DNA from: Actinomycetes bacterium
Lineage (GTDB): Bacteria; Actinomycetota; Actinomycetes; JAJYSQ01
Assembly (NCBI GenBank): GCA_021793495.1
Contig: JAJYSQ010000003.1
Span: 1-15,229, forward strand
Length of the DNA: 15,229 nt
Reading direction: 5' to 3'
The notes beneath the pieces were generated by a model. It saw nothing but the letters and a program-made list of their open reading frames with translations, was not told the origin of the DNA and made no database searches. Made by a program: the position numbers and the translations under genes. Every line of letters starts with the position of its first letter. Within the stretch, counting starts at the first letter, position 1. This document shows positions 1 through 6,304 of the stretch, in pieces.

Positions 1-485
1 TCGTTGCCCGCTGGTGCGACGCCGACCGTGCCGAGCATCGGTTCGACGGGAAGCTCGATGCGGTGGTTGCTGTGCCGGGCCGCGAACGCGACGGTGTGGC
101 GGGCCCGGTCCAGCTCGTAGATCCACGTCGTATCGGGCAGCGCATCCTGCATCGTCACCGTCCGGTCGGTGCTCGTCATGCCGCCGAAGAACGGGATCGC
201 CGCCGACGCGCCCCAGTCGCGGGCTGGCTCGAGGGCGACCAGGTGCAGCGCGAGCGTGTCCCCGGGCTGGGCTCCCTCGACGAAGAACGGTCCGGTCTGG
301 GGGTTGACGAAGCGGAGGTCGACCTTCGCGCTGGACAGGTCGTCGACGGTACGCAAAGCGCCGCCAAACGCGTCGTCGGACCACAGGCGCAGGGCGGTTC
401 CGGGCGTGATGCGCATCGCCGGGGTGGCCCCGCCGAAGGTGTAGGCGTACTGCTCGCGGGTCGGGGTGTACTCCAGGACGTCCAT
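1..485 (-). CDS. Acetamidase/formamidase family protein, N-terminal part (cut by window edge)
   Basis: The reading frame starts at ATG 485-483 and runs off the left edge after about 161 codons; family members are usually a little over 300 residues, so roughly half is present. Visible blocks typical of the FmdA/AmdA family are GPFFVEGAQPGDTLALHL (about residues 65-82) and LPVEPMLGTVGVAPAGN near the edge (about 145-161). Members hydrolyse short amides such as formamide or acetamide to ammonia and the acid in the cytoplasm; the actual substrate cannot be told here. It follows lldD on the same strand with only 9 bases between them, so co-transcription is possible. There is no Shine-Dalgarno; instead TAGGTT, which overlaps the lldD stop codon, lies six bases before the ATG. 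Family assignment is firm; activity is inferred. Confidence 0.85.
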   Translation of the reverse strand, partial: MDVLEYTPTREQYAYTFGGATPAMRITPGTALRLWSDDAFGGALRTVDDLSSAKVDLRFVNPQTGPFFVEGAQPGDTLALHLVALEPARDWGASAAIPFFGGMTSTDRTVTMQDALPDTTWIYELDRARHTVAFAARHSNHRIELPVEPMLGTVGVAPAGN

Positions 486-491
486 GCTCGG

Positions 492-497
492 AACCTA
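492..497 (-). promoter_or_regulatory. Candidate -10 element for a leaderless amidase transcript
   Basis: On the minus strand TAGGTT (497 down to 492) matches TAnnnT and is followed by exactly six bases and then the ATG at 485. Its first three bases are the lldD stop codon. No convincing -35 was found upstream. Inference from position only. Confidence 0.3.
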
Positions 498-1718
498 GCC
501 CAGGGTGGGGCGCAGGTGGACGTGTTCCGGCCTCAGGTCGGCGACCTTCGTCACGCCGAGCAGCGCCAGCGTGCCGGTGACCTCGGTGGTCAGGATGTCG
601 ACCGCCTTCTGCACGCCCCGCTCGCCACCGGCCATCAAGCCATAGAGGTAGGCCCGCCCGACCAGGGCAGCCCGGGCGCCGAGCGCGACCGCGGCGACGA
701 CGTCAGCACCGGAGAGGATCCCGCCGTCGACGTAGACCTCCGCCCGGTCGCCGACGGCGTCGACCACCGCGGGCAGCTGCTCCAGCGGGGTCGGCGCTCG
801 GTCGAGCTGTCGGCCGCCGTGGTTGGAGATGACCACGGCATCTGCCCCTGCCTCGACAACGGTCCGCGCATCGGCGACCGTCTGGATACCCTTGACCACG
901 AGCGGGCCGTCCCACGCGTCCCGCAGCCAGGCGAGGTCCGCCAGCGTGGCTGCCGGGTCGAACATCCGGCCGACCAGCTCTGCGACCGTGCCGTCGAAGT
1001 GGTTCAGCGACGCGAACTCCAGCGGGTCGGTGGTCAGCAGGTCGAACCACCACCCGGGGTGCAACGACCCCTCGGCAACGGTCTTCAGCGACAGCGACGG
1101 CGGGATCGTCAGCCCGTTGCGTACGTCCCGCAGCCGCGGCCCGGCCACCGGTGTGTCGACGGTCAGCACGAGCGCCTCGTACCCCGCCGCCTGGGCACGG
1201 GCGACGAAGTCGCGGCTCGCTCCCCGGTCGCGCCAGAGGTAGAGCTGGAACCACCGGCGGCCCCCGGGCGCCTCGGCGGCCAGGCGCTCGATGGATGTCG
1301 TGCCCATCGTGGACAGTGCGTAGGGGATCCCGGCCCGCGACGCCACCCTCGCAACGGCGGGTTCGCCCTCGGTGTGCATCATCCGGGTGAAGCCCGTGGG
1401 GCCGAACACCAGCGGCAGCGCGGCTGGCGCGCCCAGCACGATCGTCGACGTGTCGATGGTCGAGACGTCGCGCAGCACGTGTGGCTGGAACTCGACACGG
1501 GCATACGCCTCCCGTGACCGCCGCAGGCTGGTCTCGTTGCCGGCAGCACCGTCGGTGTAGTCGAAGACCGCCCGTGGTGCTCGGCGCGCGGCTGCCCGGC
1601 GGAGGTCGAGGATCGACGCCACGGCCGCGAGGCGGCGGGCGGTCGGGTCGAGCTCGGGGGCGCGGGTGCGCAGCAGCGGCTGCAGCTGCGACCATCGGGG
1701 CAGGTGTCGACGGGTCAC
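495..1718 (-). CDS. lldD: FMN-dependent L-lactate dehydrogenase (LldD2-type alpha-hydroxy-acid oxidase family)
   Basis: The 407-residue protein aligns along its whole length, from memory, with mycobacterial LldD2. It would oxidise L-lactate to pyruvate with FMN and pass electrons to the respiratory chain at the inner face of the membrane. Visible landmarks are the FMN-site tyrosine in FDYTDGAAG (Tyr54), the substrate/FMN block APTGF-like FGPTGFTRMMHTEGE (105-119), the FMN lysine in VVKGIQT (Lys276), the catalytic His and Arg in SNHGGRQLDRAP (His300, Arg303), and the phosphate-binding DGGI and GRAYLYGLMAGGE blocks (331-334, 354-366). The GTG start at 1718 has no Shine-Dalgarno but lies six bases after TAGAAC, suggesting a leaderless start. 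It lies 46 bases after the MarR gene and 9 before the amidase gene. Lactate specificity is inferred; related enzymes use mandelate or glycolate. Confidence 0.9.
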   Translation of the reverse strand: MTRRHLPRWSQLQPLLRTRAPELDPTARRLAAVASILDLRRAAARRAPRAVFDYTDGAAGNETSLRRSREAYARVEFQPHVLRDVSTIDTSTIVLGAPAALPLVFGPTGFTRMMHTEGEPAVARVASRAGIPYALSTMGTTSIERLAAEAPGGRRWFQLYLWRDRGASRDFVARAQAAGYEALVLTVDTPVAGPRLRDVRNGLTIPPSLSLKTVAEGSLHPGWWFDLLTTDPLEFASLNHFDGTVAELVGRMFDPAATLADLAWLRDAWDGPLVVKGIQTVADARTVVEAGADAVVISNHGGRQLDRAPTPLEQLPAVVDAVGDRAEVYVDGGILSGADVVAAVALGARAALVGRAYLYGLMAGGERGVQKAVDILTTEVTGTLALLGVTKVADLRPEHVHLRPTLG

Positions 1719-1724
1719 TGTGGT

Positions 1725-1730
1725 GTTCTA
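1725..1730 (-). promoter_or_regulatory. Weak candidate -10 element for leaderless lldD
   Basis: TAGAAC on the minus strand (1730 to 1725) lies six bases before the GTG of lldD. It lacks the final T of a good -10 box. A CGGACA sequence 18 bases upstream could act as a poor -35. It would give lldD its own start even if read-through from the MarR gene also occurs. Confidence 0.22.
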
Positions 1731-1764
1731 CACCGGGGTCTGCCGTGATGTCCGAGACCCGAGC

Positions 1765-2331
1765 TCAATGCTCGGTGGGGCGCTCGGCGGTCTCGAAGGG
1801 TGCGGTGAGCCGGCGCAACAGCACAGCAAGCGTGGCGCGATCGTCATCGTTCAGCCCCGCCAGCAACCGGGCCTCGCGGTCCAGCAGGTCGGCCATGGCG
1901 GCGTCCACTCGCGCCCTGCCCTCGGCGGTCAGCCGGACCCGCACCCCGCGCCGGTCCGCGGGGTCGCGGGCTCGGTCCACCAGGGCCCGAGCTTCGAGTC
2001 GGTCGATCCGGTTGGTCATCGTGCCGGAGGTGACCAGCGTCTGGGTGAGCAGCGCGCCGGGGGACAGCGTGTAGGGCGGCCCGGCCCGGCGCAAGGCGGC
2101 CAGGACATCGAACTCCCAAGCCTCCAACGCGTGGTCGGCGAAGGCGGCGCGCCGGGCCCGGTCCAGGTGTCGGGCCAGCCGGGTGACGCGGCTGAGGACG
2201 AGCATGGGACGCGCGTCCAGGTCTGGTCGCTGGGTGCGCCAGGCGTCGACGATCCGGTCCACCTCGTCGTCGACCTGACGGTCCTCGTCACCGTACGGGT
2301 TCACTGGTCGGGCATCCCCGGGGGCGTCCAC
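1765..2331 (-). CDS. tamR: MarR-family transcriptional regulator, TamR-like
   Basis: This 188-residue winged-helix protein has an extended N-terminal helix (EVDRIVDAWRTQRPDLD, about 23-39, with a tryptophan at 31), a recognition helix in TSGTMTNRIDRLEARALV (101-118) and a wing DPADRRGVRVRLT (123-135). An N-terminal extra helix with Trp is typical of the HucR/TamR branch of MarR proteins. In Streptomyces, TamR sits divergent to the trans-aconitate methyltransferase gene, represses it, and is released by citrate and trans-aconitate. The same gene pair and a matching operator occur here, so I assign tamR by sequence class and context. The GTG at 2331 is six bases after TACCAT with no Shine-Dalgarno, arguing for a leaderless start; an internal GTG nine codons later is the alternative. 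The gene also lies upstream of lldD on the same strand. Confidence 0.85.
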   Translation of the reverse strand: MDAPGDARPVNPYGDEDRQVDDEVDRIVDAWRTQRPDLDARPMLVLSRVTRLARHLDRARRAAFADHALEAWEFDVLAALRRAGPPYTLSPGALLTQTLVTSGTMTNRIDRLEARALVDRARDPADRRGVRVRLTAEGRARVDAAMADLLDREARLLAGLNDDDRATLAVLLRRLTAPFETAERPTEH

Positions 2332-2337
2332 CCGATG

Positions 2338-2343
2338 ATGGTA
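2338..2343 (-). promoter_or_regulatory. Candidate -10 element for leaderless tamR
   Basis: TACCAT on the minus strand (2343 to 2338) is followed by six bases and the GTG start at 2331. The inverted repeat at 2357-2370 falls on the -35 region (TTGATG at 2368-2363, spacer 19), so the regulator could repress itself. Confidence 0.4.
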
Positions 2344-2356
2344 ACGCCGCCAAGTT

Positions 2357-2370
2357 TCTTGACATCAAGA
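2357..2370. promoter_or_regulatory. MarR/TamR operator O1
   Basis: The sequence TCTTGACATCAAGA is a perfect 6-bp inverted repeat (TCTTGA / TCAAGA) around a 2-bp centre, the usual geometry for a MarR dimer. It includes a TTGACA -35-like hexamer for tam (2359-2364; CAGGAT follows after 17 bases at 2382-2387) and covers the -35 region of the divergent tamR. One bound dimer could therefore silence both genes. Confidence 0.7.
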
Positions 2371-2396
2371 GACAAGGCCACCAGGATTCCTTGGTT

Positions 2397-2410
2397 TCTT
2401 GACACCACGA
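2397..2410. promoter_or_regulatory. Degenerate second MarR/TamR operator O2
   Basis: TCTTGACACCACGA repeats the left half-site of O1 exactly (TCTTGACA), 40 bp downstream, but the right half-site is degenerate (CCACGA, four of six matches to TCAAGA). It overlaps GATAGT (2409-2414), a good -10 candidate for tam that would give a start near 2421 and a leader of about 20 nt. A separate small inverted repeat GATAG-TGGT-CTATC lies at 2409-2422. Confidence 0.45.
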
Positions 2411-2440
2411 TAGTGGTCTATCACCGTGTCGGAGGCCACC

Positions 2441-3301
2441 ATGACCGCGCCCACCTGGGACCCCGAGCAGTACCTGCTCTTTCGTGCCGAACGCTCTCGA
2501 CCGGTGTCGGACCTGCTCAACCGCGTCGAGCCCGTGGACCCCCGGTACGTGGTCGACCTGGGGTGCGGTCCCGGTCACCTGAGCGCCGAGCTGGCGCGTC
2601 GTTGGTCGGACGCCCTGGTCGAGGGGGTGGACTCCTCACCGGAGATGATCGACAGGGCTCGGCGGGAGACCGCCGGTACCGGGGTCGTGCTCACCCAGGC
2701 GGACCTGCGGGAATGGCACCCCACGCGCCCGGTCGACGTGCTGGTGTGCAACGCCGTCCTGCAGTGGGTGCCGGGGCATCTCGAGCTGCTACCCCGCCTG
2801 GTGGAGATGCTGGCCCCTGGCGGATGGGTGGCCCTGGGGCTGCCCGGGAACTTCACCTCCCCGGCCCATACGACGCTCGCGGACCTGCGCACCTCACGCC
2901 GGTGGCGGGCGGTGCTGGCTCGCGACGGGGTGGGCACGGGTGGACAGGGACCGGGCCTGCCGTGGTCGGCCGAACCACCGGCGTACCTGCGCCGGCTGCT
3001 GGCCACCGGCGCGGAGCCCGACGTGTGGGAGAGCACCTACCTGCACGTGCTCCCCGGCCCGGACGGGGTGCTGCAGTGGATGAAGGGCACCGCGCTGCGC
3101 CCGGTGCTGGACCTGTTGGACGAGTCCGACCGGATCGAGCTGCTCGACGAGTACGGTCGTCGGTTGGCCGAGGCGTACCCGGTCCTCCCGGTCGGTGGGC
3201 GGCCCGCACAGATCCTTGCGTACCGACGGTTGTTCGCGGTGGCTCGGCGTCCCCCGGGTGCGTCGACCTCGGCATCCCCGCCAGCGGTGCTACGTCGATG
3301 A
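2441..3301 (+). CDS. tam: Trans-aconitate 2-methyltransferase
   Basis: This 286-residue SAM-dependent methyltransferase has motif I VVDLGCGPG (37-45), the acidic SAM ribose-binding segment GVDSSPEM (62-69), and the NAVLQWVPGH block with MLAPGGWVAL (104-132) characteristic of Tam. Tam methylates trans-aconitate, which forms spontaneously from cis-aconitate and inhibits aconitase, so it protects the citric acid cycle. I chose ATG 2441 because GGAGG (2431-2435) lies five bases upstream; a GTG at 2426 in frame would overlap that ribosome-binding site. The family sequence appears to end near FAVAR (about residue 269). The last 17 residues are low-complexity Pro/Ser-rich and overlap a glyoxalase-like remnant in another frame, so the original C-terminus may have been altered by a deletion. 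Confidence 0.88.
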   Translation: MTAPTWDPEQYLLFRAERSRPVSDLLNRVEPVDPRYVVDLGCGPGHLSAELARRWSDALVEGVDSSPEMIDRARRETAGTGVVLTQADLREWHPTRPVDVLVCNAVLQWVPGHLELLPRLVEMLAPGGWVALGLPGNFTSPAHTTLADLRTSRRWRAVLARDGVGTGGQGPGLPWSAEPPAYLRRLLATGAEPDVWESTYLHVLPGPDGVLQWMKGTALRPVLDLLDESDRIELLDEYGRRLAEAYPVLPVGGRPAQILAYRRLFAVARRPPGASTSASPPAVLRR

Positions 3302-3344
3302 CCCCGTCGGCAACCGGATCGAGCTGCTCACCCTTGCCGGGTGA
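3261..3344 (+). pseudogene. C-terminal remnant of a VOC (glyoxalase-fold) protein
   Basis: In the +1 frame relative to the 3' end of tam, codons from about 3288 encode CYVDDPVGNRIELLTLAG and then stop at TGA 3342-3344. This is the characteristic last strand of VOC/glyoxalase-like proteins (consensus close to YvDDPfGNRiEll). There is no start codon or upstream VOC sequence in the window, because the preceding bases belong to tam. I read it as the tail of a deleted neighbour gene. The left boundary is approximate. Confidence 0.55.
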
Positions 3345-4368
3345 GTGCGGGCTCGCTGTCCTGCCGTGATGCGGCAGGCTCCTCGCCAGTCGTGCGCCGA
3401 GCGGTGATCCGGGCTGCTGATGGCCACCTCACGTCGTGTGCCCAGCCGAGCCTCTCGAACACCCAGATGAGCCGAGCGGTCGAGTCGAGCTGTCCGGGCA
3501 GCACGCCGTGCCGGGCGCTCGTCGGGTCCGCGTGGTGCAGGTTGTGCCAGGACTCGCCCATGGACAGGATCGCCAGCCACCCAACGTTCCCGGAGCGGTC
3601 GCGGCTGCGGAACGGACGCTCACCCGCCGCGTGGCAGATCGAGTTGATCGACCAGGTCACGTGGTGCAGCAGCGCGACCCGGACCAGGCTTGCCCAGAAG
3701 AACGCGGCCAGCGCGCCCTGCCAGGACCAGGTGAGCAGCCCGCCGGCCAGGGTCGGAGCGAGCAGCGACACGGCGACGAGCGTGGGGAAGGCACGGGAGA
3801 CCCGCACCACGTCCCGGTCGGCCAGCAGGTCGGGGGCGTAGGTGGCTGCCGAGGTCTGCTCGACGTCGAACATCCATCCGACGTGCGCGTACGCCAACCC
3901 CTTCATCAGTGCGGGCACCGTCTCGCCGTACCGCCAGGGGGAGTGCGGGTCGCCCTCGCGGTCGGAGTAACGGTGGTGCTTGCGGTGGTCGGCGACCCAG
4001 CGCACGACCGGGCCCTCGATGGCGAGGCTGCCGGCGATCGCCAGGGCGATGCGCAGCCACCGCCGAGCCTTGAACGACCCGTGGGTGAAGTACCGGTGGA
4101 AGCCCGCCGTGATGCCGTGTCCACTCACCGCGTACATCACCACGGCGATCGCGACAACAGTGGGGTTCAGCCCCCAACCCCAGGCCACGGGGACCGCGGC
4201 CAGGACCGCGAGGAACGGCACGACGATGAACAGGCCCAGCACCACTCGCTCCAGCGTGCCCGGGCGGCTGCACGCCACCGGCAGGGCGGGATCGGGCTGG
4301 TCGGTGTCGGGCGGGGCCGGGACCGGTGCACCGGCGATGAGGGTACGGGCGGGCGGGGCAGCAGTCAT
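3328..4368 (-). CDS. Membrane fatty-acid (acyl-CoA) delta-9 desaturase
   Basis: This 346-residue integral membrane di-iron enzyme has all three histidine boxes: HRYFTH (91-96), HRKHH (128-132) and HNLHH (275-279). The block HHVTWSINSICH (235-246) is also typical of stearoyl-CoA desaturases. Hydrophobic segments lie near 43-63, 68-85, 107-120, 195-213 and 219-235. It would insert a double bond into saturated acyl chains using oxygen and external electrons, tuning membrane fluidity. I chose ATG 4368 because GGAG lies four bases upstream; a longer frame to 4473 would only add a basic, non-conserved stretch. It converges on tam, and its last codons overlap the VOC remnant on the other strand. A perfect 9-bp inverted repeat lies about 85-105 bases upstream. 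No ferredoxin or reductase partner is in the window. Confidence 0.9.
   Translation of the reverse strand: MTAAPPARTLIAGAPVPAPPDTDQPDPALPVACSRPGTLERVVLGLFIVVPFLAVLAAVPVAWGWGLNPTVVAIAVVMYAVSGHGITAGFHRYFTHGSFKARRWLRIALAIAGSLAIEGPVVRWVADHRKHHRYSDREGDPHSPWRYGETVPALMKGLAYAHVGWMFDVEQTSAATYAPDLLADRDVVRVSRAFPTLVAVSLLAPTLAGGLLTWSWQGALAAFFWASLVRVALLHHVTWSINSICHAAGERPFRSRDRSGNVGWLAILSMGESWHNLHHADPTSARHGVLPGQLDSTARLIWVFERLGWAHDVRWPSAARITARRTTGEEPAASRQDSEPALTRQG
3360..3378. terminator. Possible bidirectional hairpin at the tam/desaturase junction
   Basis: CCTGCCG-TGATG-CGGCAGG is a perfect 7-bp stem with a 5-nt loop, 59 bases after the tam stop. It lies within the last codons of the desaturase gene and has no T-tract, so its role as a tam terminator is uncertain. 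Confidence 0.3.
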
Positions 4369-4450
4369 GGGTCTCCAGACGCGAACGGTGACAGGGGTTC
4401 GCGTGGGGAGCTCACGGTGGGGGAAGGTCCGACGCGTCGCCAGTGGTGGA

Positions 4451-4473
4451 GTGCGGCCCATGAGGGGCCGCAC
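4451..4473. promoter_or_regulatory. Perfect 9-bp inverted repeat upstream of the desaturase gene
   Basis: GTGCGGCCC-ATGAG-GGGCCGCAC has perfectly complementary 9-bp arms around 5 bases. It lies between the desaturase gene and tRNA-Gln, immediately downstream (in the minus direction) of TACCCT (4482-4477), which could be a -10 box. That position suits a repressor operator over the transcription start or a 5' UTR hairpin. The rest of the 207-bp gap (4369-4575) shows only a direct repeat CACCCGTA at 4539-4546 and 4554-4561. Confidence 0.45.
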
Positions 4474-4575
4474 CCAGGGTAGCCGACGCCGGACCGATCG
4501 GGCCGCTTCGTCCGGGCTCGCCTCGGGCCGTGCCCAACCACCCGTACCCTAGGCACCCGTAGGCTCACCGCGCCG

Positions 4576-4646
4576 TCCCGGATCGTCTAACGGCAGGACA
4601 GCGGGTTTTGGTCCCGCGAATGGGGGTTCGAGTCCTCCTCCGGGAG
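4576..4646 (+). tRNA. tRNA-Gln (anticodon UUG)
   Basis: A full cloverleaf can be drawn: acceptor TCCCGGA (4576-4582) pairs with TCCGGGA (4639-4645); the anticodon stem is GCGGG/CCCGC (4601-4605/4613-4617) with a TTTTGGT loop placing TTG at 4608-4610; the T loop is TTCGAGT after GGGGG. The discriminator base is G4646, followed by CC and T, so CCA is not fully encoded. It reads CAA and, by wobble, CAG. It precedes glmU as in other Actinobacteria. Confidence 0.95.
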
Positions 4647-4741
4647 CCTTGGTGCGCGCCGGGCTCGGGGTGAACGGTGGGTTGATGGGGGTATCGTCGG
4701 GTCACCGCCGGCCCCCACCCTCCCCCCTTGGAGCCCGTCGC

Positions 4742-5314
4742 GTGACCTCTGTTCGTACGGCCCCCGACCCGCACGTGCCCGATCCGCCCGTGGCCCCTCG
4801 ACCTGCCGCCGTCATCATCCTGGCCGCGGGCGAAGGGACCCGGATGCGCTCGACGCTGCCCAAGGTCTTGCACCCCGTGGCCGGACGCCCGCTGCTGGGG
4901 CACGTGATCGCCGCCGCGCGGGCCCAGCAGCCCGAGAACCTGCTGGTGGTCGTCGGGCACGGCCGTGAGCAGGTCCTCGCCTACCTCGACCAGGCCGACC
5001 CGACGGCCCGCGTCGTCGTCCAGGCCGAGCAGCGTGGTACCGGCCACGCCGCCGCGGTGGCCCTGGCCGCGCTGGCCGAGCAGGGCGTGGTGCTGGACGG
5101 ACCCGTGGTGATCACCTGCGGAGACACTCCCTTGCTGCGGGGGGACACCCTGGCGGCGCTGCGCGCCCGACATGCATCCAGCGGCGCCGCCGTCACCGTC
5201 CTGTCCGCCGTGCTCGACGACCCGCGCGGGTACGGGCGCGTGATCCGTGCGACCGGCCAGGAGACGGACCGGCTGGAGCGCATCGTCGAGGACCGGGATG
5301 CCCAGGGTGACTAG
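4742..5314 (+). CDS. glmU: GlmU N-terminal (uridyltransferase) portion, ended by an in-frame TAG
   Basis: GlmU makes UDP-N-acetylglucosamine for peptidoglycan in two steps in the cytoplasm. This 190-codon frame holds most of the GlcNAc-1-phosphate uridyltransferase domain: [18 protein letters not shown] (27-44, nucleotide-binding signature), QRGTGHA (97-103), CGDTPLL (126-132), GYGRV (163-167) and IVEDRDA (181-187). The frame then meets TAG at 5312-5314 and continues without shift as [15 protein letters not shown]. In E. coli GlmU the corresponding residues are DEQRQIQEINTG, so the stop replaces the Gln codon (CAG to TAG would suffice). Taken alone, this piece lacks the Asn of NAG and the end of the domain, and should be inactive. 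GTG 4742 has GGAG eight bases upstream. Together with 5342-6304 it is one gene of 520 codons. Confidence 0.85.
   Translation: MTSVRTAPDPHVPDPPVAPRPAAVIILAAGEGTRMRSTLPKVLHPVAGRPLLGHVIAAARAQQPENLLVVVGHGREQVLAYLDQADPTARVVVQAEQRGTGHAAAVALAALAEQGVVLDGPVVITCGDTPLLRGDTLAALRARHASSGAAVTVLSAVLDDPRGYGRVIRATGQETDRLERIVEDRDAQGD
5312..5314 (+). other. In-frame amber codon inside glmU
   Basis: The only interruption of an otherwise continuous, well conserved glmU frame is TAG at 5312-5314, at a position where homologues carry Gln. The bases on both sides remain in the same frame, so this is a substitution, not an indel. I see no selenocysteine- or pyrrolysine-type gene in the window to explain readthrough. 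Confidence 0.85.
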
Positions 5315-5341
5315 CGGGGGATCCACGAGGTCAACGCCGGG

Positions 5342-6304
5342 GTGTACGTGGTCGATCCCGCGCTGCTCGCCGGCCTGTTGGATCGGGTGGACGACGCCAA
5401 CCAGGCCGGCGAGCTCTACCTGACCGACGTGGTGGCGATGGCCCGCCGGGACGGGCACGACGCCGCGGTCCTGATCTCCGACGACCCGCACGAGATCCTC
5501 GGGGTCAACGATCGGGTCCAGCTCGCCACGGTCGGCGCGCTGGTGCGGGACCGGCTGGTCGAGGCGTGGATGCGGGCCGGGGTCACGGTCGAGGATCCGA
5601 GGACAACCTGGGTCGACGTCGATGTCGTCCTCGCCCCGGACGTGGTGCTGGCGCCCGGGACCCGGCTGTCCGGGCGCACCGAGGTTGGCCGTGGTGCCGT
5701 GCTGGGTCCGAACGTCTCGCTGCACGACACCGTCGTCGGCCCGGGTGCGCGAGTCCGCGAGGCCACCTGCGACGGTGCCCAGATCGGGGCCGGCGCCGAG
5801 GTCGGTCCCTACACGTACCTGCGACCCGGTACGCAGCTGGGCGAGCAGAGCAAGGCCGGTGGCTTCGTGGAGATGAAGAACGCGGTCATCGGCCGTGGCA
5901 CCAAGGTGCCGCACCTGTCGTACGTGGGGGACGCCCAGATCGGGGAGCACACCAACGTGGGAGCGGCCACCGTGGTGGTGAACTACGACGGGGTAGCCAA
6001 GCACCGCACCCGGATCGGCGATCATGTCCGGATCGGCAGCGACACGATGCTGGTCGCCCCGGTCAGTGTCGGCGACGGGGCGTACACCGCGGCGGGCTCG
6101 GTGATCACCGAAGACGTCCCACCCGGCGCGCTCGCCATCGGTCGGGCCCGGCAGCACACGGTCGCCGGCTGGGTCGTCCGGCGACGCCCAGGATCGGCCT
6201 CCGCCCGAGCCGCCGCAGCTGCCGGGTCGGCTGGGGAGTCGGCAGCCGGGTCGGCTGGGGAGTCGGCAGGTCCGCGCGTCGCAGGTGAGGGAGCCCCCCG
6301 GTGA
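5342..6304 (+). CDS. glmU: GlmU C-terminal (acetyltransferase) portion
   Basis: This frame continues glmU after the TAG; 5342 is simply the first GTG, inside the conserved NAGVY motif, and has no obvious ribosome-binding site. It contains the end of the uridyltransferase domain and the linker (to about residue 285 of the full protein), then the left-handed beta-helix acetyltransferase that converts GlcN-1-P and acetyl-CoA to GlcNAc-1-P. Visible are hexapeptide repeats ([16 protein letters not shown] and following), GGFVEMKN (373-380), the catalytic histidine in HLSYVGD (His391) and VNYDG (413-417). The C-terminus adds a tail of Ala, Gly, Ser and Glu with a duplicated 8-residue unit. The stop overlaps the prs start by 4 bp. 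If translated alone it could at most supply acetyltransferase activity. Confidence 0.8.
   Translation: MYVVDPALLAGLLDRVDDANQAGELYLTDVVAMARRDGHDAAVLISDDPHEILGVNDRVQLATVGALVRDRLVEAWMRAGVTVEDPRTTWVDVDVVLAPDVVLAPGTRLSGRTEVGRGAVLGPNVSLHDTVVGPGARVREATCDGAQIGAGAEVGPYTYLRPGTQLGEQSKAGGFVEMKNAVIGRGTKVPHLSYVGDAQIGEHTNVGAATVVVNYDGVAKHRTRIGDHVRIGSDTMLVAPVSVGDGAYTAAGSVITEDVPPGALAIGRARQHTVAGWVVRRRPGSASARAAAAAGSAGESAAGSAGESAGPRVAGEGAPR
6221..6268 (+). repeat. Two-copy 24-bp tandem repeat in the glmU 3' end
   Basis: Two identical 24-bp units (6221-6244, 6245-6268) each encode AGSAGESA. They lie in the disordered C-terminal tail of GlmU, outside the catalytic domains, so copy number could vary without loss of function. 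Confidence 0.9.

Noticed and set aside
63..1517. Long plus-strand open frame opposite the amidase and lldD genes
   Set aside because: It has no recognisable protein motif and lies antisense to two well conserved genes; long antisense frames are expected in G+C-rich DNA.
1736..1760. Inverted repeat GGGTCT/AGACCC between tamR and lldD as a terminator
   Set aside because: A 6-bp stem with a 13-nt loop and no T-tract is weak and may occur by chance; it also overlaps the presumed lldD promoter.
1666..3369. 567-codon plus-strand open frame across tamR and tam
   Set aside because: It runs antisense to tamR and out of frame with tam, both of which have clear family motifs.
4676..4719. GGTGGG/CCCACC pairing and TATCGT (4692-4697) before glmU
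   Set aside because: The stem is long-range and imperfect, and the -10-like box has no suitable -35; not enough to call a terminator or a promoter.
4565..6157. 530-codon minus-strand frame opposite tRNA-Gln and glmU
   Set aside because: It covers a tRNA gene and is antisense to glmU; composition is Gly/Arg/Asp-rich with no domain signature.
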